Below, piece by piece: positions 50,701 to 60,744 of a stretch of DNA of 64,000 bases. A model generated the notes under the pieces. That model had not been told where the DNA came from. It did no database searches and saw only the letters and a list, made by a program, of their open reading frames with translations. The DNA comes from Apus apus (Eukaryota; Chordata; Aves; Apodiformes; Apodidae), in contig NC_067287.1 in assembly GCF_020740795.1 (NCBI RefSeq), forward strand, positions 12,353,501-12,417,500, in the 5' to 3' direction. Positions within the stretch are counted from its first letter, which is position 1, and the number at the start of each line of letters is the position of its first letter. Position numbers and translations under genes: made by a program.

Positions 50701-51001
50701 ATTTCCATTTGTATTTCTTATGTCTCTGCAGTATCAGTTGGTTCTTAGTTTTTCTTATCAGCAGTTTCATATTGTGATTTTACTACTTTAAAATTTAAAA
50801 ACCCTCCACACTGACCTTCTTGACAGTGTTCTCAATGACTCAAGTGAACCAAAATTTATTATGTAATGTCTTAAACTAGATTCCTAAAAATTGAATTCAA
50901 CTCTTCACTGTTATTTCTTTAACTTTCAAACAGGTTGAATGTAATTTTTACAAAATTCGATGAGGTCCAAAAATCTGGAAACATGATTCAGAGTTCAGGT
51001 G
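14539..51001 (+). CDS. CLASP1: CLASP1, N-terminal part (TOG1 domain), split over exons 2-8
   Basis: CLIP-associating protein 1 is a microtubule plus-end protein that suppresses catastrophe and promotes rescue. It acts at growing ends, kinetochores, the cell cortex and the Golgi. Coding parts are 14539-14733, 45982-46060, 46293-46396, 46824-46915, 47003-47078, 49764-49861 and 50934-51001. They join in phase to 237 codons plus one base with no stop. The product starts MEPSMEYCLAQVLQKDVGKR and includes LQDRFKAQIG, REQDQTLLLKIM, YVWDRMLGGFKHKNFRTREG and FDEVQKSGNMIQ. These match vertebrate CLASP1 as I recall it; CLASP2 has a clearly different N-terminus (MEYFCAQVQQKDVGG). The segment is the complete TOG1 HEAT-repeat domain. 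TOG2, the SxIP region, TOG3 and the C-terminal domain must lie beyond the window. Differences from the human sequence as I recall it are mild (Ser4, Tyr7 and His38 here). All six coding introns are GT-AG. Confidence 0.95.
18619..18676. repeat. Two-copy direct repeat, 36 bp period
   Basis: The 22-mer GAAAGGGGAGTTAGG(A/G)ACTGAC occurs at 18619-18640 and 18655-18676 with one mismatch. It gives the SVPNSPF duplication in the chance antisense frame there. Confidence 0.8.
21075..21390 (+). mobile_element. Old CR1 retroposon fragment
   Basis: The run AGTTTGGCTTGTTT, then TATAAATACATCAGAGGGGT, then ACAAGAACAAATGGGTATAA, then AAATTTAGGATGGA is characteristic of the 3' part of an old CR1 LINE family shared by birds and other sauropsids. 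It is in plus orientation, 5'-truncated and diverged, with no intact reading frame. Assignment is from memory of CR1 consensus sequences. Confidence 0.7.
22609..22672 (-). mobile_element. CR1 3'-end fragment
   Basis: CATAGAATCACAGGGTAATT, then GGGGTTGCAAG and, after a short diverged stretch, TTTCATCCACCC, is the reverse complement of a CR1 3' terminus. It is about 65 bp and severely 5'-truncated. Confidence 0.55.
27974..28003. repeat. Tandem decamer TTGTTATAGG x3
   Basis: Three perfect consecutive copies of TTGTTATAGG. Confidence 0.95.
33480..33680 (-). mobile_element. Possible degraded CR1 fragment
   Basis: Within this stretch, CTGTTCCAGTGCCCTTCTGC and the following TTAATTTCCTTTCTAGCTAA resemble, in reverse complement, the CR1 region that usually reads CCTGTTCCAGTGCCTCAC and then TTTCTTCCTAATATC. 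It is strongly diverged and the boundaries are uncertain. Confidence 0.4.
38396..38440. repeat. A-rich CCAAAA-type low-complexity tract
   Basis: Run of AAAACC/AAACC units. A similar tract lies at 50220-50265. It has no coding meaning. Confidence 0.7.
44714..44829 (-). ncRNA. RNU4ATAC: U4atac small nuclear RNA
   Basis: U4atac pairs with U6atac in the minor spliceosome, which removes U12-type introns. Read from 44829 leftwards, the RNA begins AACCGTCCTTATCTGGGGGT. This aligns with human U4atac and can pair with U6atac (stem II, with one G-U in place of A-U). Nucleotides 26-55 (44804-44775) form the 5' stem-loop: lower arms GCCGCCC and GGGCGGC flank GATGAGC and GCGA, the k-turn bound by 15.5K and PRPF31. 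AACAACACA (44760-44752) is the stem I segment. Nucleotides 82-103 fold as a GC-rich 3' stem-loop (GCGCC/GGCGC). The Sm site AATTTTTG lies at 44726-44719. Human-bird differences in the 5' stem preserve pairing, which argues for a functional gene rather than a pseudogene. The 3' end is approximate. Length is about 115 nt against about 126-130 in human, the difference lying in the 3' stem-loop. It is antisense to CLASP1 in intron 2, as in human. Confidence 0.93.
44866..44884 (-). promoter_or_regulatory. Candidate proximal sequence element of U4atac
   Basis: On the minus strand this reads TGCACCTAGAGCGCGGTCG, about 37-55 bp upstream of the RNA start, where SNAPc binds in vertebrate snRNA genes. 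Only the CACC core and a following A fit the usual PSE consensus, so the call rests mainly on position. Confidence 0.35.
45025..45063 (-). promoter_or_regulatory. Distal sequence element of U4atac: octamer plus ZNF143/SPH site
   Basis: A perfect POU2F1 octamer, ATTTGCAT, lies at 45056-45063, 227-234 bp upstream of the U4atac start; vertebrate snRNA DSEs sit near -220. Beside it, TACCCAGAGTGCTCTGCG (45025-45042) fits the ZNF143/Staf binding consensus with about two mismatches. An octamer next to an SPH site is the standard composition of snRNA enhancers. Both read on the plus strand, and orientation is not critical for them. Confidence 0.75.
45166..45981 (+). other. Intron 2 tail between the CpG island and exon 3
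   Basis: It contains a short TA/CA-alternating tract (about 45175-45225), an AT-rich stretch with several homeodomain-type TAATTA/AATAATTA sequences (about 45540-45660), and the polypyrimidine tract and acceptor of exon 3 (TGTCCTGTACCTGCAG). Long open frames overlapping exon 3 (45752-46216 + and 45766-46209 -) are in other frames and are shadows. Confidence 0.6.
45982..46060 (+). CDS. CLASP1: CLASP1 exon 3, residues 66-91 plus one base
   Basis: 79 bp, entering in phase 0 after TGCAG and leaving in phase 1 at ACAG|GTAAGG. It encodes VVLLGIDILSALVSRLQDRF then KAQIGT, a conserved TOG1 helix pair. The split codon (G|TG) is Val92. Confidence 0.96.
46061..46292 (+). other. CLASP1: CLASP1 intron 3
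   Basis: 232 bp GT-AG intron. Nothing else is seen in it. Confidence 0.95.
46293..46396 (+). CDS. CLASP1: CLASP1 exon 4, residues 92-126
   Basis: 104 bp after TTCTTTCTTCAG, ending CAG|GTATGT in phase 0. It encodes LPSLLDRLGDSKDSVREQDQ then TLLLKIMEQAANPQ, the second HEAT unit of TOG1. Confidence 0.96.
46397..46823 (+). other. CLASP1: CLASP1 intron 4
   Basis: 427 bp GT-AG intron with no further feature. Confidence 0.95.
46824..46915 (+). CDS. CLASP1: CLASP1 exon 5, residues 127-156 plus two bases
   Basis: 92 bp after GTCTTCCACAG, ending ATGC|GTAAGT in phase 2. It encodes YVWDRMLGGFKHKNFRTREG then ICLCLIATLN, one of the most conserved parts of TOG1. Confidence 0.96.
46916..47002 (+). other. 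CLASP1: CLASP1 intron 5 (87 bp)
   Basis: Very short GT-AG intron with a good polypyrimidine tract (CTGTTCTTTATTTCCAG). Confidence 0.95.
47003..47078 (+). CDS. CLASP1: CLASP1 exon 6, residues 157-182
   Basis: 76 bp. The first base completes Ala157, and the exon ends CAG|GTAAGC in phase 0. It encodes SGAQSLTLSKIVPHICNLLG then DPNSQ. Confidence 0.96.
47079..49763 (+). other. CLASP1: CLASP1 intron 6
   Basis: 2.7 kb intron. It contains a possible 46 bp cassette exon at 47971-48016 and a CTCF-like motif at 48318-48331 (both under findings). Short open frames on both strands around 48.4-49.4 kb are unremarkable. Confidence 0.85.
49764..49861 (+). CDS. CLASP1: CLASP1 exon 7, residues 183-214 plus two bases
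   Basis: 98 bp after ATCTCACATTCAG, ending CCCG|GTGAGT in phase 2. It encodes VRDAAINSLVEIYRHVGERV then RADLSKKGLPQS, the last canonical HEAT helices of TOG1. Confidence 0.96.
49862..50933 (+). other. CLASP1: CLASP1 intron 7
   Basis: 1.07 kb GT-AG intron. A CCAAAA/CAAAA-rich simple tract lies at about 50220-50265. Nothing else is seen. Confidence 0.9.
50934..51001 (+). CDS. CLASP1: CLASP1 exon 8, residues 215-237 plus one base
   Basis: 68 bp after TAACTTTCAAACAG. It encodes LNVIFTKFDEVQKSGNMIQS then SG, and ends in phase 1 at GGTG|GTGAGT. The phase-1 G is expected to pair with the next exon to make the Asp of the DKNFDDEDS segment that follows in CLASP1. A second GT three bases upstream (TCAG|GTGGTG) would remove one glycine without changing the frame. 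Confidence 0.93.
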
Positions 51002-54000
51002 GTGAGTAAAAGAACTTGTACTCTCTCTTTGGGGTTTTCAGCAATTTTCAATTGGTAAGGCTTTCAAATGGACATAGAGCAAGTATTCTGTTAGAGAAAA
51101 CAAGTATGGGTGATCAGAAATATACACATCTTTTGCAGCAAATAAAACTGATTTTTGTTTAGCTTGCTCTGTCTCAGTAGTATCAGGAGGAGAAAACATT
51201 AATTGGATATGTTCTACCATGTAGATTGCCGTTTTCTGGAGTTCAAGGAGACATTTGTGCACTGTGGTGAGAGATTTTGCTACATGGTGTTAAGCACATG
51301 CTGTAGTGGGAAAGCTTAATGGTGGGATTTCTGGGATTTCTGTTGGCTTTCTTCTCTAGGGGAAGGAGGAAAGATTTTGGAGCTTAATATATATTTTTTT
51401 GTATTTTCCAATCCAAATTAAGGTGATCTTAGAAAATCGATTATATCACAACTGATTAGAAGAATGTTCTATGAAATAGGTGAGAGATACATAAGAATCA
51501 ACTTCAATTAAGAGCAAGAAACTAGAGTTAACTTCGATTTGCAACATGAGTTTTAGATGTACAACAATTTTTGCATGTACATGTCCCAGAACAGCACCAG
51601 AGATCATTTAGTAATTGTTAGCTTTTGAGAGGTAGTGTTTATCTGTAGACAGAGCATCCTAGTATGTGCTCTGGTGTGATTTAAGGCTGTTGGCACCACT
51701 GAAGATATCAAAAGAAGCAAGATGGGACAATGAGGATGACCTTTTCTGGGCTGACAACTCTGTCATCCCTTGCCAAGAAAGCAAACACTGTTTTAAAATT
51801 AGGGAAGGATTCCATAGGAACACTTTTCTTTAAGTGCAAGGAAAGCATCAATGTGTATTAGATGTTAGTTTTTTGCTTCATTGAGAATTATTTTTAAATA
51901 TCCCTTTCTCTGTCACGGTTTATGTTAATTCGAAGATCTAACTTTCTTGTGTATGCAGTGTCTGAGACCTTACACACCCGATCTTGTGTCCTTGCCTTCA
52001 TTGAACGGTCTTTTGTGCTTCTAGACAGTAGTACTCCTGTCTTCCTCACTGTGCTTAACCTGATCTGCCGATGTCTTGTTGTCCTTGCTCGTGCTGTGGC
52101 TGGATGCAGTCCCTAGAGCATGTGTGTGTTAGCATTTCTTCTCTGTTGAATCTCCTGTGTGGGCACTGAGACCAAAAAGTAGCCTGGGGAAAAAGGGAGT
52201 TGGGAAGAGTGGAGTCCAGAGTGTTAAGGGCTCAAAGAGAGCAAAGCATAGGAAGAATAGGAACTCCTTCTGCTCTACTAGGACTGTTTCGTCTTCCTTA
52301 ACAATAGCAAGTCTGTAGTTACATGAGCTAATGTAAAAATAGTTCTCATTTGTGAAGCTAATAATGAGGATATTGATTAATATATTTTTTTTGTGTGTTT
52401 GAGGGTTCAGTTTCCCATATTGCCATAGGCTGGTTGGTTGTTTCTTCCTCATCTTCCAAACACAGAACAAATAGAGCATACATGCTCCCCGTATCTCATG
52501 TGTCAACAGCTCTGTGCAACTTCCAGTTTATCTTCTTGAGGCTGTACAAGCCAGTGGAGGAAGCTTATCTTCACCCATGGTCACAAGTTTATTATGGCCT
52601 AAAGACAAGCTAAGTTTGTCAGGTTTCTTGTGTCCCTGACACCTCCTGCAGCTGTTTAACAAAGGTGACACTTTCAGCAGCTGTCAAAATCACCAGGAAA
52701 GATGATAAATGCTGCACATCCAAAAGATTTGCCTTTTTCAGGAAATAGCTGTCTCGGTCTCGTTATTCCTTGGAGTGTGGCAGAGTACAGTATTGATGAT
52801 GAGGCTGTTCTCATTAGCACCCCTCCTTTTAGATTGTAATGCTGCCAGGTGCTGCCTCTGAGGGTATATATAACATGATCGAGTCTTCAACCTTCATGTT
52901 ATGTGGCCTGGATCAGATGAATTCAGGCAATATGGTGGAGTTGTACTGTGTCCTAGAAGTTGGTGTTAGTCCCTCTCTGTAGTTAGCATGTGCTATTTTG
53001 AGCTCTGTGCAGGCTGCATGAGTGTCCCAGAGGTTTTTGGGGACAGACTGCAGTCTGTCAGCCCTTGTCTGCATAAAGTGGCACTGCAGGAAGAGCAGCC
53101 TCTGCTCCCTCACCCTGGCTGTTCAGCCCTGAGCTTCTCCCCATGTTGGTTGCATATCGGACCTGGCTGAAAAGTAACACTCTTTGACCCTTGGGGAAGG
53201 GCTTTCTGTTGTTCAGGGTTACTGCGTGTCTCTGAAACAGAAAGGGTAACTGAAGCTAGATCATGAGTTCCCAGCTCACAAGCAAAGATCAAATCTGAAC
53301 TTCTTAACATTGTTTTATGGGTGAATTTGTACTTCTTCAATCGGTAACCAAGAGCAAGCTGTTGGCTGAAATGTTACACCTAAATGATCAGGAGGACTAG
53401 GGAGGTGCTAATTACAAGAACTGGAAGTGGTTTTCAAACCTGCCTTATTGCAAAACATAGCAGTACTGGGCAGGTGGGAAAGCAACTTGTGGTTTCTGAA
53501 ATTATAAAATATGGGAAAAGAACTGGTCAAAGAACGAAGACTAAAATGCCTGTCATCTGAGGCTACTGTTTGGCAAGTTTCCTCTAGCAGGTTACTAAAG
53601 GTGCAGATAAAAGAAAGTAACTGCAGCAATGTTTTTTTGTGTAGCAGGAGTAATTTGGATATTGGTGAGTGTTTTGTAAACTGCTCAAGATTCCTTAACT
53701 AATGCTTTCCAAGATACAAAGAGAAAATTCTTCAGTTTATCAGAAAAAGTGGTTAAAATAATAGAGCATTTGCTGATCCCATGAATAAATCCAATGAATC
53801 AATTATAATTAGAATGTGGATTTTAAGTCTGTGAAAATAATTTGTATGCCTCATTTACTTTTCTATATTGTGGTCCATTAGTGTCTCTTCAGTTTTTTAA
53901 TGGCTTTATTTTTTTGGCTAGGCTTTGTTTTTAGCATTTATTAATACAAAAGTCAAATGCATAGTGGAGCAGGGGAGGTTTGCATAGTAATCTGATGTAT

Positions 54001-57000
54001 TTTATTAAGTCAGGGAGGTTTTGCCATGCTGAAGTACACTTCTTGTTGCTTAGGCTACTGCCAGCCCTTACTGCTAGAATATGAAGTTAAAATCCACATT
54101 GAATTTCTTGATGATTCTCACTGCATCTCTGTTTTGTTATTTGGCATATAATTAGTCAGCCTCTTGAAACAAAAATTATAGTCTTTCCCCCTTTCGGCTT
54201 TCAGCAAGCTAATTATTTTCTGTGTAACTGCTTTTGCTAATTATGCAGATGCCTTATTCCCCTGGGACAAATACATTTTCAGCATGAAAGAGCCAATAAT
54301 TGCTAGCTAGTCAGCTGCTGGTTTTGTGTGGCATTGTGTGATGATCTCTAGTTGAATGTGATACAGAGAAGAAGCTATTGAACATAAGCAGAGACTCTAG
54401 GAAATTCACATGCATGAGTTTTCTTGCTATTATATCTGGAAGGACCTGAACATAAAGTGTACGTTTTTTCCATGGATTTTATTTGACTTTGGATCAGACC
54501 TGGACTCTAGAAGACTTTATCATCAAGCTTCAGGACAGAGTAAGAATGAAATAAGTTATCTACTGAGAGATACAGGATGATAGGAAGTGATGACCTAAAT
54601 GAAAGCAATTAGTACCACCAACATTTTGGTGTGTTTTATATGTTCTTGATCATTGCAATATTGTAACACAATTGTTTTATGTAAAACCTCTCTTTTTAGC
54701 TTAAGTCTCACAAATGGAGATGCCTCTACATGGCTGTGTGCAGGGATGCTGCAGTGGTGTGCCAGTATGGCCCCTGTGGGTAGGGAGGGGATTGAACTTT
54801 CTTGTTTATGCTGAATTTCAACTTGGCTTGGGAGAAGAAGATTTAGGGACAGTTAGGTGGCAGTGGTCTGTCTTGGGCTGCAAGGAAATCAAAGCAGATG
54901 TTAACACAAGTATGGAGCTGGGATCTCTCCCCACAGGTACTCACTTAGAGTAAGGTGAGGGGAGAATGTAATTTGGGTAGTTGCCTGCATGAGTTGGTGT
55001 TCTAAGAGCATGCAGGTTAACTACAACAATGCTAAAATAACAGATGAGAATTCAAGTTTCTGAGAGTCCATGAAGAAGGAGCAATGTTACTCTTGAGCGG
55101 AACTACTTCTGTATTTAAGCTACTGTTTAAAGTAAATATGCTATTTGTTGAATTAATTCTGTTTATGATGAAGTTGACAACTTGGAGGCAATTAGATGGA
55201 AAGCAGAACTATTCTATATTCCTGTGTTTTGCTGGTAATAAAGCAGAGTCACTGAAATGCTATTTTGATATTTATTATAAGGATGAAAAATCACCCACGC
55301 TTACCAAGCATTGCCATGTGTCTGAGTGGGATATTTTGTTTGTCAACAAACATCCAAGCACAAGCATTAGAGGCTGGAAGGAGGGGTTTTGAACTAACAA
55401 ACATTATACTGTGCTTTTCTGCACTCATATGTCCTTGTGCAATTTAATTTCCCTTATGGCTTGTTCTCTGTGAAGACTGTTTTCAAATTGAAATAGAAAA
55501 CCAAAGTGTAAATTTTAACTCGGCACTCCTGTGGCATTAAATAAAAGCCAGGAAATACCCCTTCATCTCATGGGGGCTGAGAGCAGTAATGTCTGAGTGA
55601 TAGTTGCACGAGTGCTATTAAGTGATAGCACATCCTTGTGGAAGATGTAAATGGGCAAGACCCTGGGAGCTCTGCCCCCTTTCTTTTACACAGCTTTGGA
55701 AATAAGCTTATTGCTGCCTCCTGGCTTGTAAAGTCTCCAGTGCAGGAGGGAGGGATGTGAGCAAGCAGGCAGAGGAGGACACATGGTGTTCAGCTGGATG
55801 CTGAGCAGGCTTTTATTTTGGAGGAGGGGTGGCTGAGTTGCTGAGACATGTACTGTAGGGCTGCTCCCGGAGCTCACTGCTCTTGCCCAGCATCTCACAA
55901 GCACTGCAGAAATGACTACGGGGAAAGGTAGGTGTTAATGAACGTGCCACAGGGATAGATGGGTTTATTTGTCAGTGTCTGAATGTTTGCCTTTAATTTC
56001 TTTTTAATGGTGTAAGGAGACTGAAGCAATCTTACAGTAAAAGTGAAACTTGAAAAAAATAGCCTGTAAACATCTGCAGCCTGATGGCATCATGCTCAGC
56101 TTAAGCTGCTATAAAATGTTATAAATGATCTGTTTTGGGTGAAGAAAGAGTATAGATAAGGGAAGTGTGTATGTATAAGGGAAGAGAACAGGTTGTGAGA
56201 GGTGAAGGACAGGTATTTTCAGATAGCCTTCCTGGTCTGTGATGTTTTTGAGTGATTGCTAAGGCTTTCATTTCCTAACTGTCTATTTGCAGCATCAGTT
56301 GGGAAGATTATTTAAATTAATAAGCACTTTTGAATTTAACATTGCTTCATAGCTCCAAGAACATGCCAGATGGAGACATCACTGGCTTTTCTGTGTTTTT
56401 GTGTTTTAACTGCATTTCTGTAACAAAAATGGTAACTGCAGGAGCTAGAGGAGCTGGAGGGGATTAGGTAAAATGGGAAGGTGGAGGAATTCTGTATCCA
56501 TTCAACTGTGAAGAATTAATTTAGAGGATGGAAGCATGTATTGCATTTATTTTTGGTACATCAGAAGCCAACATCTTTTTTTCTTGGCCTTCAGAGGAAA
56601 TTATTTGTTAGCTCCCTTTGCAAAAGCTGCATCTTTTTTCTTCCCCTTCTTTGTTCAGTGTACCTGTTGTTGTCTTGTTGAAGTCCTTATTACACTGGAT
56701 GTAGTATATGAAATTTAGGAAATCTGAGATTGTTGGTATGAGTTCTCTGAACCTTGGGTATATATTGATATTTACTGTCTCAAGGTATGAGTTAACTGGC
56801 AGCTTTTTGTAATGGATTGGAAGGTGGAAATCACCTGGGCAAATTGGATGCCATGAACTTGATGTTACAGGTGACAGTGCATGCCATTTTTAGAGGCAGT
56901 TCTTAAATATAGGGGCTTGGATCCTTTTGGACTATTATGATTTCATAATGTTCTTCTAAGGCAGTTACTACATGTGTTTTCAGAGGAGGCAGGGGATGGA

Positions 57001-60000
57001 TATGTATGGTGTTACTTGTGAGCAGTCAGTAAATGTGTCCCAGCTCCAGGAACAAATCACCAAGTCTTGGCTGGTTCTCCTTCTCATTCCAAACTGCATC
57101 CCCTGTCACTGGACAGTGTCACCATTTACAGCTGAGAGACCCTTTCAATCTGGCTTCTCCTGTCCAGGTAAAATAGAATAACATTATTTTTCCAAATTTG
57201 GCATTGTGTTGAATAATTAATGTGCTTAACTTTTTATTAAAGAAAACAATTATATATTGTTGTTGATTACGCATGATGATTTCATCATGCTGGGAACTTC
57301 TCAACTTTGAAAGATTGTCTTGTGGAATGCAAAGCCTGGGGCCATATTCCAGCTGGTCTTATCAGCTGGGAAATGTCTGACCTCTAGGTTCAGACCATTG
57401 GTTGTCTGAACTGTGGTAGTAGTGAATGTCAGAAGAAAAATAAGTGTGTAAGTTGTTAGTGCTATTGTGTCTTCTGAAATGAATACAAAGTACTTTGACC
57501 CTTGGACTCCCTTGCAAGGAAGCAGGAGACCAGAGTTACTTTGCTTGTGTGTCTATCATCACTTCCTTAACCCCTGATGGTTTTATATGAATACAGAAGT
57601 GCTATTCTGGCACAGCTTTGGTGTAACGAAGCAGAACCACCCTACCGGTACATGTCATGGTATTTCCAAGAGATGTGCATCAAGTGTAGGCTAAAGGAGT
57701 GGGCAGCTAAATGAGGTGATGCCATTTAGTATGGACCTCATGAGCAGAAGATGAACATGCATGATTCCATTATCACTGATGGAGGTTAAATGTATGAAAA
57801 TCCTGCACATGTGGAGATGAGCTTTATACAGGGCCTGTATCTTCCCATTTGGCAGAAGTACCATGTGGAGATGAGGGACCTCAATGATTGTCTTAGAGTA
57901 CATGAAACTTGGAACATGTTGAAAGGATGAATATACAGTACAGTGTCCATAACAAGAATTAGAACAAATCAGAAAAGATCCTACACCTTCCCCATGAAAG
58001 CTGCAGTGATATCTGGAGAAGCTTCAGTGCCGATCAGATTTCAGTAATGCTTAGTAGCGTTCCCATTTTCTCTGCTGTGGTCTTCCTCCAACTTCTGTCA
58101 GGTTTTGCTCTGTCAGGTTGGTTTAATCTGTATAACAAGGCATCAAGTCTACAGTGGTCACTGTCTTTAAATCTTTGGACCAGTTTCCTGGTATGTTCTG
58201 TGCTGTTTTGCCCAGCTGTGTCTCCTTTGTAGATCTTTTGTGAGAAAGAGGTTAGGGGTCAAGGCTGGAGCACTATTAACTCCAGTTATATTTTTTGAAT
58301 GGAAGGACTAACTTTAAATCTAATTATTTTTGGTCTGTTAGCTTTGTTAATTATACACAGCGTCTTCCAGGGGCTAATTTATCAATGGGATGGTTCATAC
58401 ACATGCATGTGTGCACATTGATTACTGAATGCAGCAGTGATTTTAAGTCACCTTTTAATTCTCAAAAATTCTGAGAGGTGGGGAGTAGAAACTACTCGAA
58501 TATCTTAAAGGAAGGTTGCCTTACTAAGGGCAACTTGGCGTGAGTGGAAGGTATCCCATAGTTGTATATTCTGCAGATTTGTGAAACTTATTTGGGTTGT
58601 GTTTGTTGTCCATGTTTTCACACACTCTGTCTTTAGTGCTTTTTGGCAAAGCACAGTGAGGCACTTCAGTGCGTATAAGTGAAGGTATCACATGCTTTCT
58701 GCTGCTATGGAAAGAATTACAGAAGTGTTCTTGACTAGGAAACTTTGCCTGAGGCTCAGAAATAATTCAGTCTCCACAAAAAGCTGTGGAGGGGTGGAGG
58801 TCTTCCGTCCCCTTCTTTGTATTTTGGCTGAGTGCTAGGTTCTTGAGCATAGTCTCCTGATACTTTTTATGAGCAGATGCTTTGGGCTGTTTTTATATAG
58901 AATCACTGTCCCAGTTTAGAATTAAATTGCTGTCCCTAATCAGCAGCCTCAGTGATAGCCAAAGACTGCTTGGGAGTGAGATAAAATGACTTGCATCTCT
59001 TGTGCTGCTGCTCTAATTTCTTTTGAGATTTGTTTTCAGGTTGAGCATGTAATGAGTGAACTGAGTTTAGCTGCTGTAGTTAGCAGCCTCTGAGGACAGC
59101 AGTCACCCCCAGGTAATCGGTGGTCAACAGAATAGGCTTTTAGGGGCAGTGAGAGTACATGAGTTGTGTTTCATTTGCTGGTGACAAAGAGCACCCCTGC
59201 CCTTGCAGAATAGCGTGTGTACAGCATAACTGTGGGAGTGGCAACTTGTGTAACCATGAGATGTTGTTCAAGTGTCTGGACTGAAGAACACCTGCTTGAT
59301 TTCTAAAGAACCTAAGAAAAAAATGCTTGCAGGCTTGAAGGACTTCTCGTATCTCGTCACTTTTCATGTTCAAACAATTGACTGGATAAGATTGGACTAC
59401 CAAGTCCATTTCTGAGAAAGACATACTACTGTACACATAGTGTATCCAGTTTTAATATACAGTGGTAGAACAATAGCTGCAGTTACAGCCATGTGAGTTA
59501 GGGGCATGAAGAGGACTTATTTCCAAACACAGGAGTGGACAAGTGTTCATCTGTTACTCTAGTGGGAAGTACAGTTAATGCTTTGTCTGTACTTGGCCCT
59601 GGTCTGGCATTACATTGCCCTTCTCCTTCATGTTGTTTGGTCCGAGTGTTTTGTTTGTAACATAGATATAGGGATGTGAAATAGAGCAAAACCAAGCTAT
59701 AATAAGTAAAAGTGTCCTATTTTTATAGTATTAAGACAGCAAATACTGTATAATGGCTGGGTTTCTTCTGCCTGCTGAAGGAATTAATTCTGCCCAGCTG
59801 CTCTGTCAAAGGAATCTTTTTGTTGCATTGTGCAAAGCAGTTTGAGTCTCTTTCTTGTTTATTCCCCTGAAGCCCAAAACTGCAGACAGCCCTGAATTAT
59901 CCTGACTTGGTTTACATCCTATGTGTAGCCTGCAGTGAGTTTGCTGCAGCCAAATCTTCATGAAGAAAATTGCTAATGGCTGCTGCTTTGCAGTTGGCCT

Positions 60001-60744
60001 TCAGATTCAAACCAGGTGAATTTTACCACAAATTATGCACTATAGAGGAAAAGAGAAATATCTTCATTCACTGTACAGTGGCATCTGAACTATTCCTAAG
60101 AATGGCAAAATCTGTATCAACTTCATTCTAGACCTGTTCCTTTTCCTGTCACAGACCTGGCCCACCCTCATTCAGAGCTTGTCAGGGCACCATGAAAATC
60201 CTTTAGATGCTTGATGTGGAAGCTTGTGGTATTAGATGCAGATCCTAATGTCCATTGAATGTGAAACATCTCTGGGCTTCATTGGAGTCCAGGATGGTGG
60301 TTGATAGTTTTGGGTGCTTGTATGCAGAGGTAGCAAAGATATACTTACACTTATTTTTTAGTCCAAATCTGCTCCCTGTATGGACTCTTCCTAATGATTT
60401 CAATGGAAAATGAACAGGACCCTTTGTAAAGTGCTGATTGACTATGTTGTAATAGCCTTGTTAAAGGTGTTTTAGGCATGATTGCTCCTTGTCTTTCAGA
60501 GGGAAGGGAGAAATACAAATTTTATGTATGAAGCAGGGTTGGCACTGCATCTCCCAGTGTTTTCTTTCTGCCATTGGTGTTGTCTCTTAAGGAGTTGGTG
60601 CTGCCTCCACCCCTGTGTAATGTGACTGTTCCCTTTGGGTGCAGTGTGGGTAGAGAAGATGAGTACATCTTTACGATATGATGTGTGTATGCCATGTACA
60701 TATCCCCTGAGTAATGGGACTCTAGTAGAGCTCTGGCTCATCTT
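51002..60744 (+). other. CLASP1: CLASP1 intron 8, proximal part
   Basis: No sequence matching the next expected CLASP1 exon (an AY AAA AAT TTY GAY GAY start) was found, so intron 8 continues through the window. It is mostly unique AT-rich DNA. Points of interest are the homeodomain-site-rich stretch at about 53740-54340 and a candidate alternative first exon ending at 55927. Open frames such as 55084-55392 (102 codons) have no recognised homology. Confidence 0.75.
55848..55927 (+). other. Candidate alternative first exon of CLASP1 (TOG1-less form)
   Basis: ATG at 55912 (G at -3) is followed by ACT ACG GGG AAA and a single G at 55927. Next comes a strong donor, AAAG|GTAGGT, so the exon would encode MTTGK and leave in phase 1. 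That is the phase in which exon 8 leaves, so it could splice to the same next exon and replace TOG1 with five residues. Published CLASP2 beta and gamma isoforms are made in this way from internal promoters. The 5' limit given here is nominal; a TATA-like TTTTATTTT lies at 55811-55819. A chance ATG-donor pair cannot be excluded without RNA data. Confidence 0.35.

Noticed and set aside
52791..52812. TTGATGATGAGG resembling the start of the next CLASP1 exon (FDDED)
   Set aside because: The reading continues IDDEAVL rather than the expected acidic CLASP segment, and no suitable polypyrimidine tract precedes it.
55848..55850. Upstream ATG in the candidate alternative exon
   Set aside because: Its frame reaches the donor in phase 2, which is incompatible with the phase-1 junction used by CLASP1 exon 8. 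The ATG at 55912 is the compatible one.
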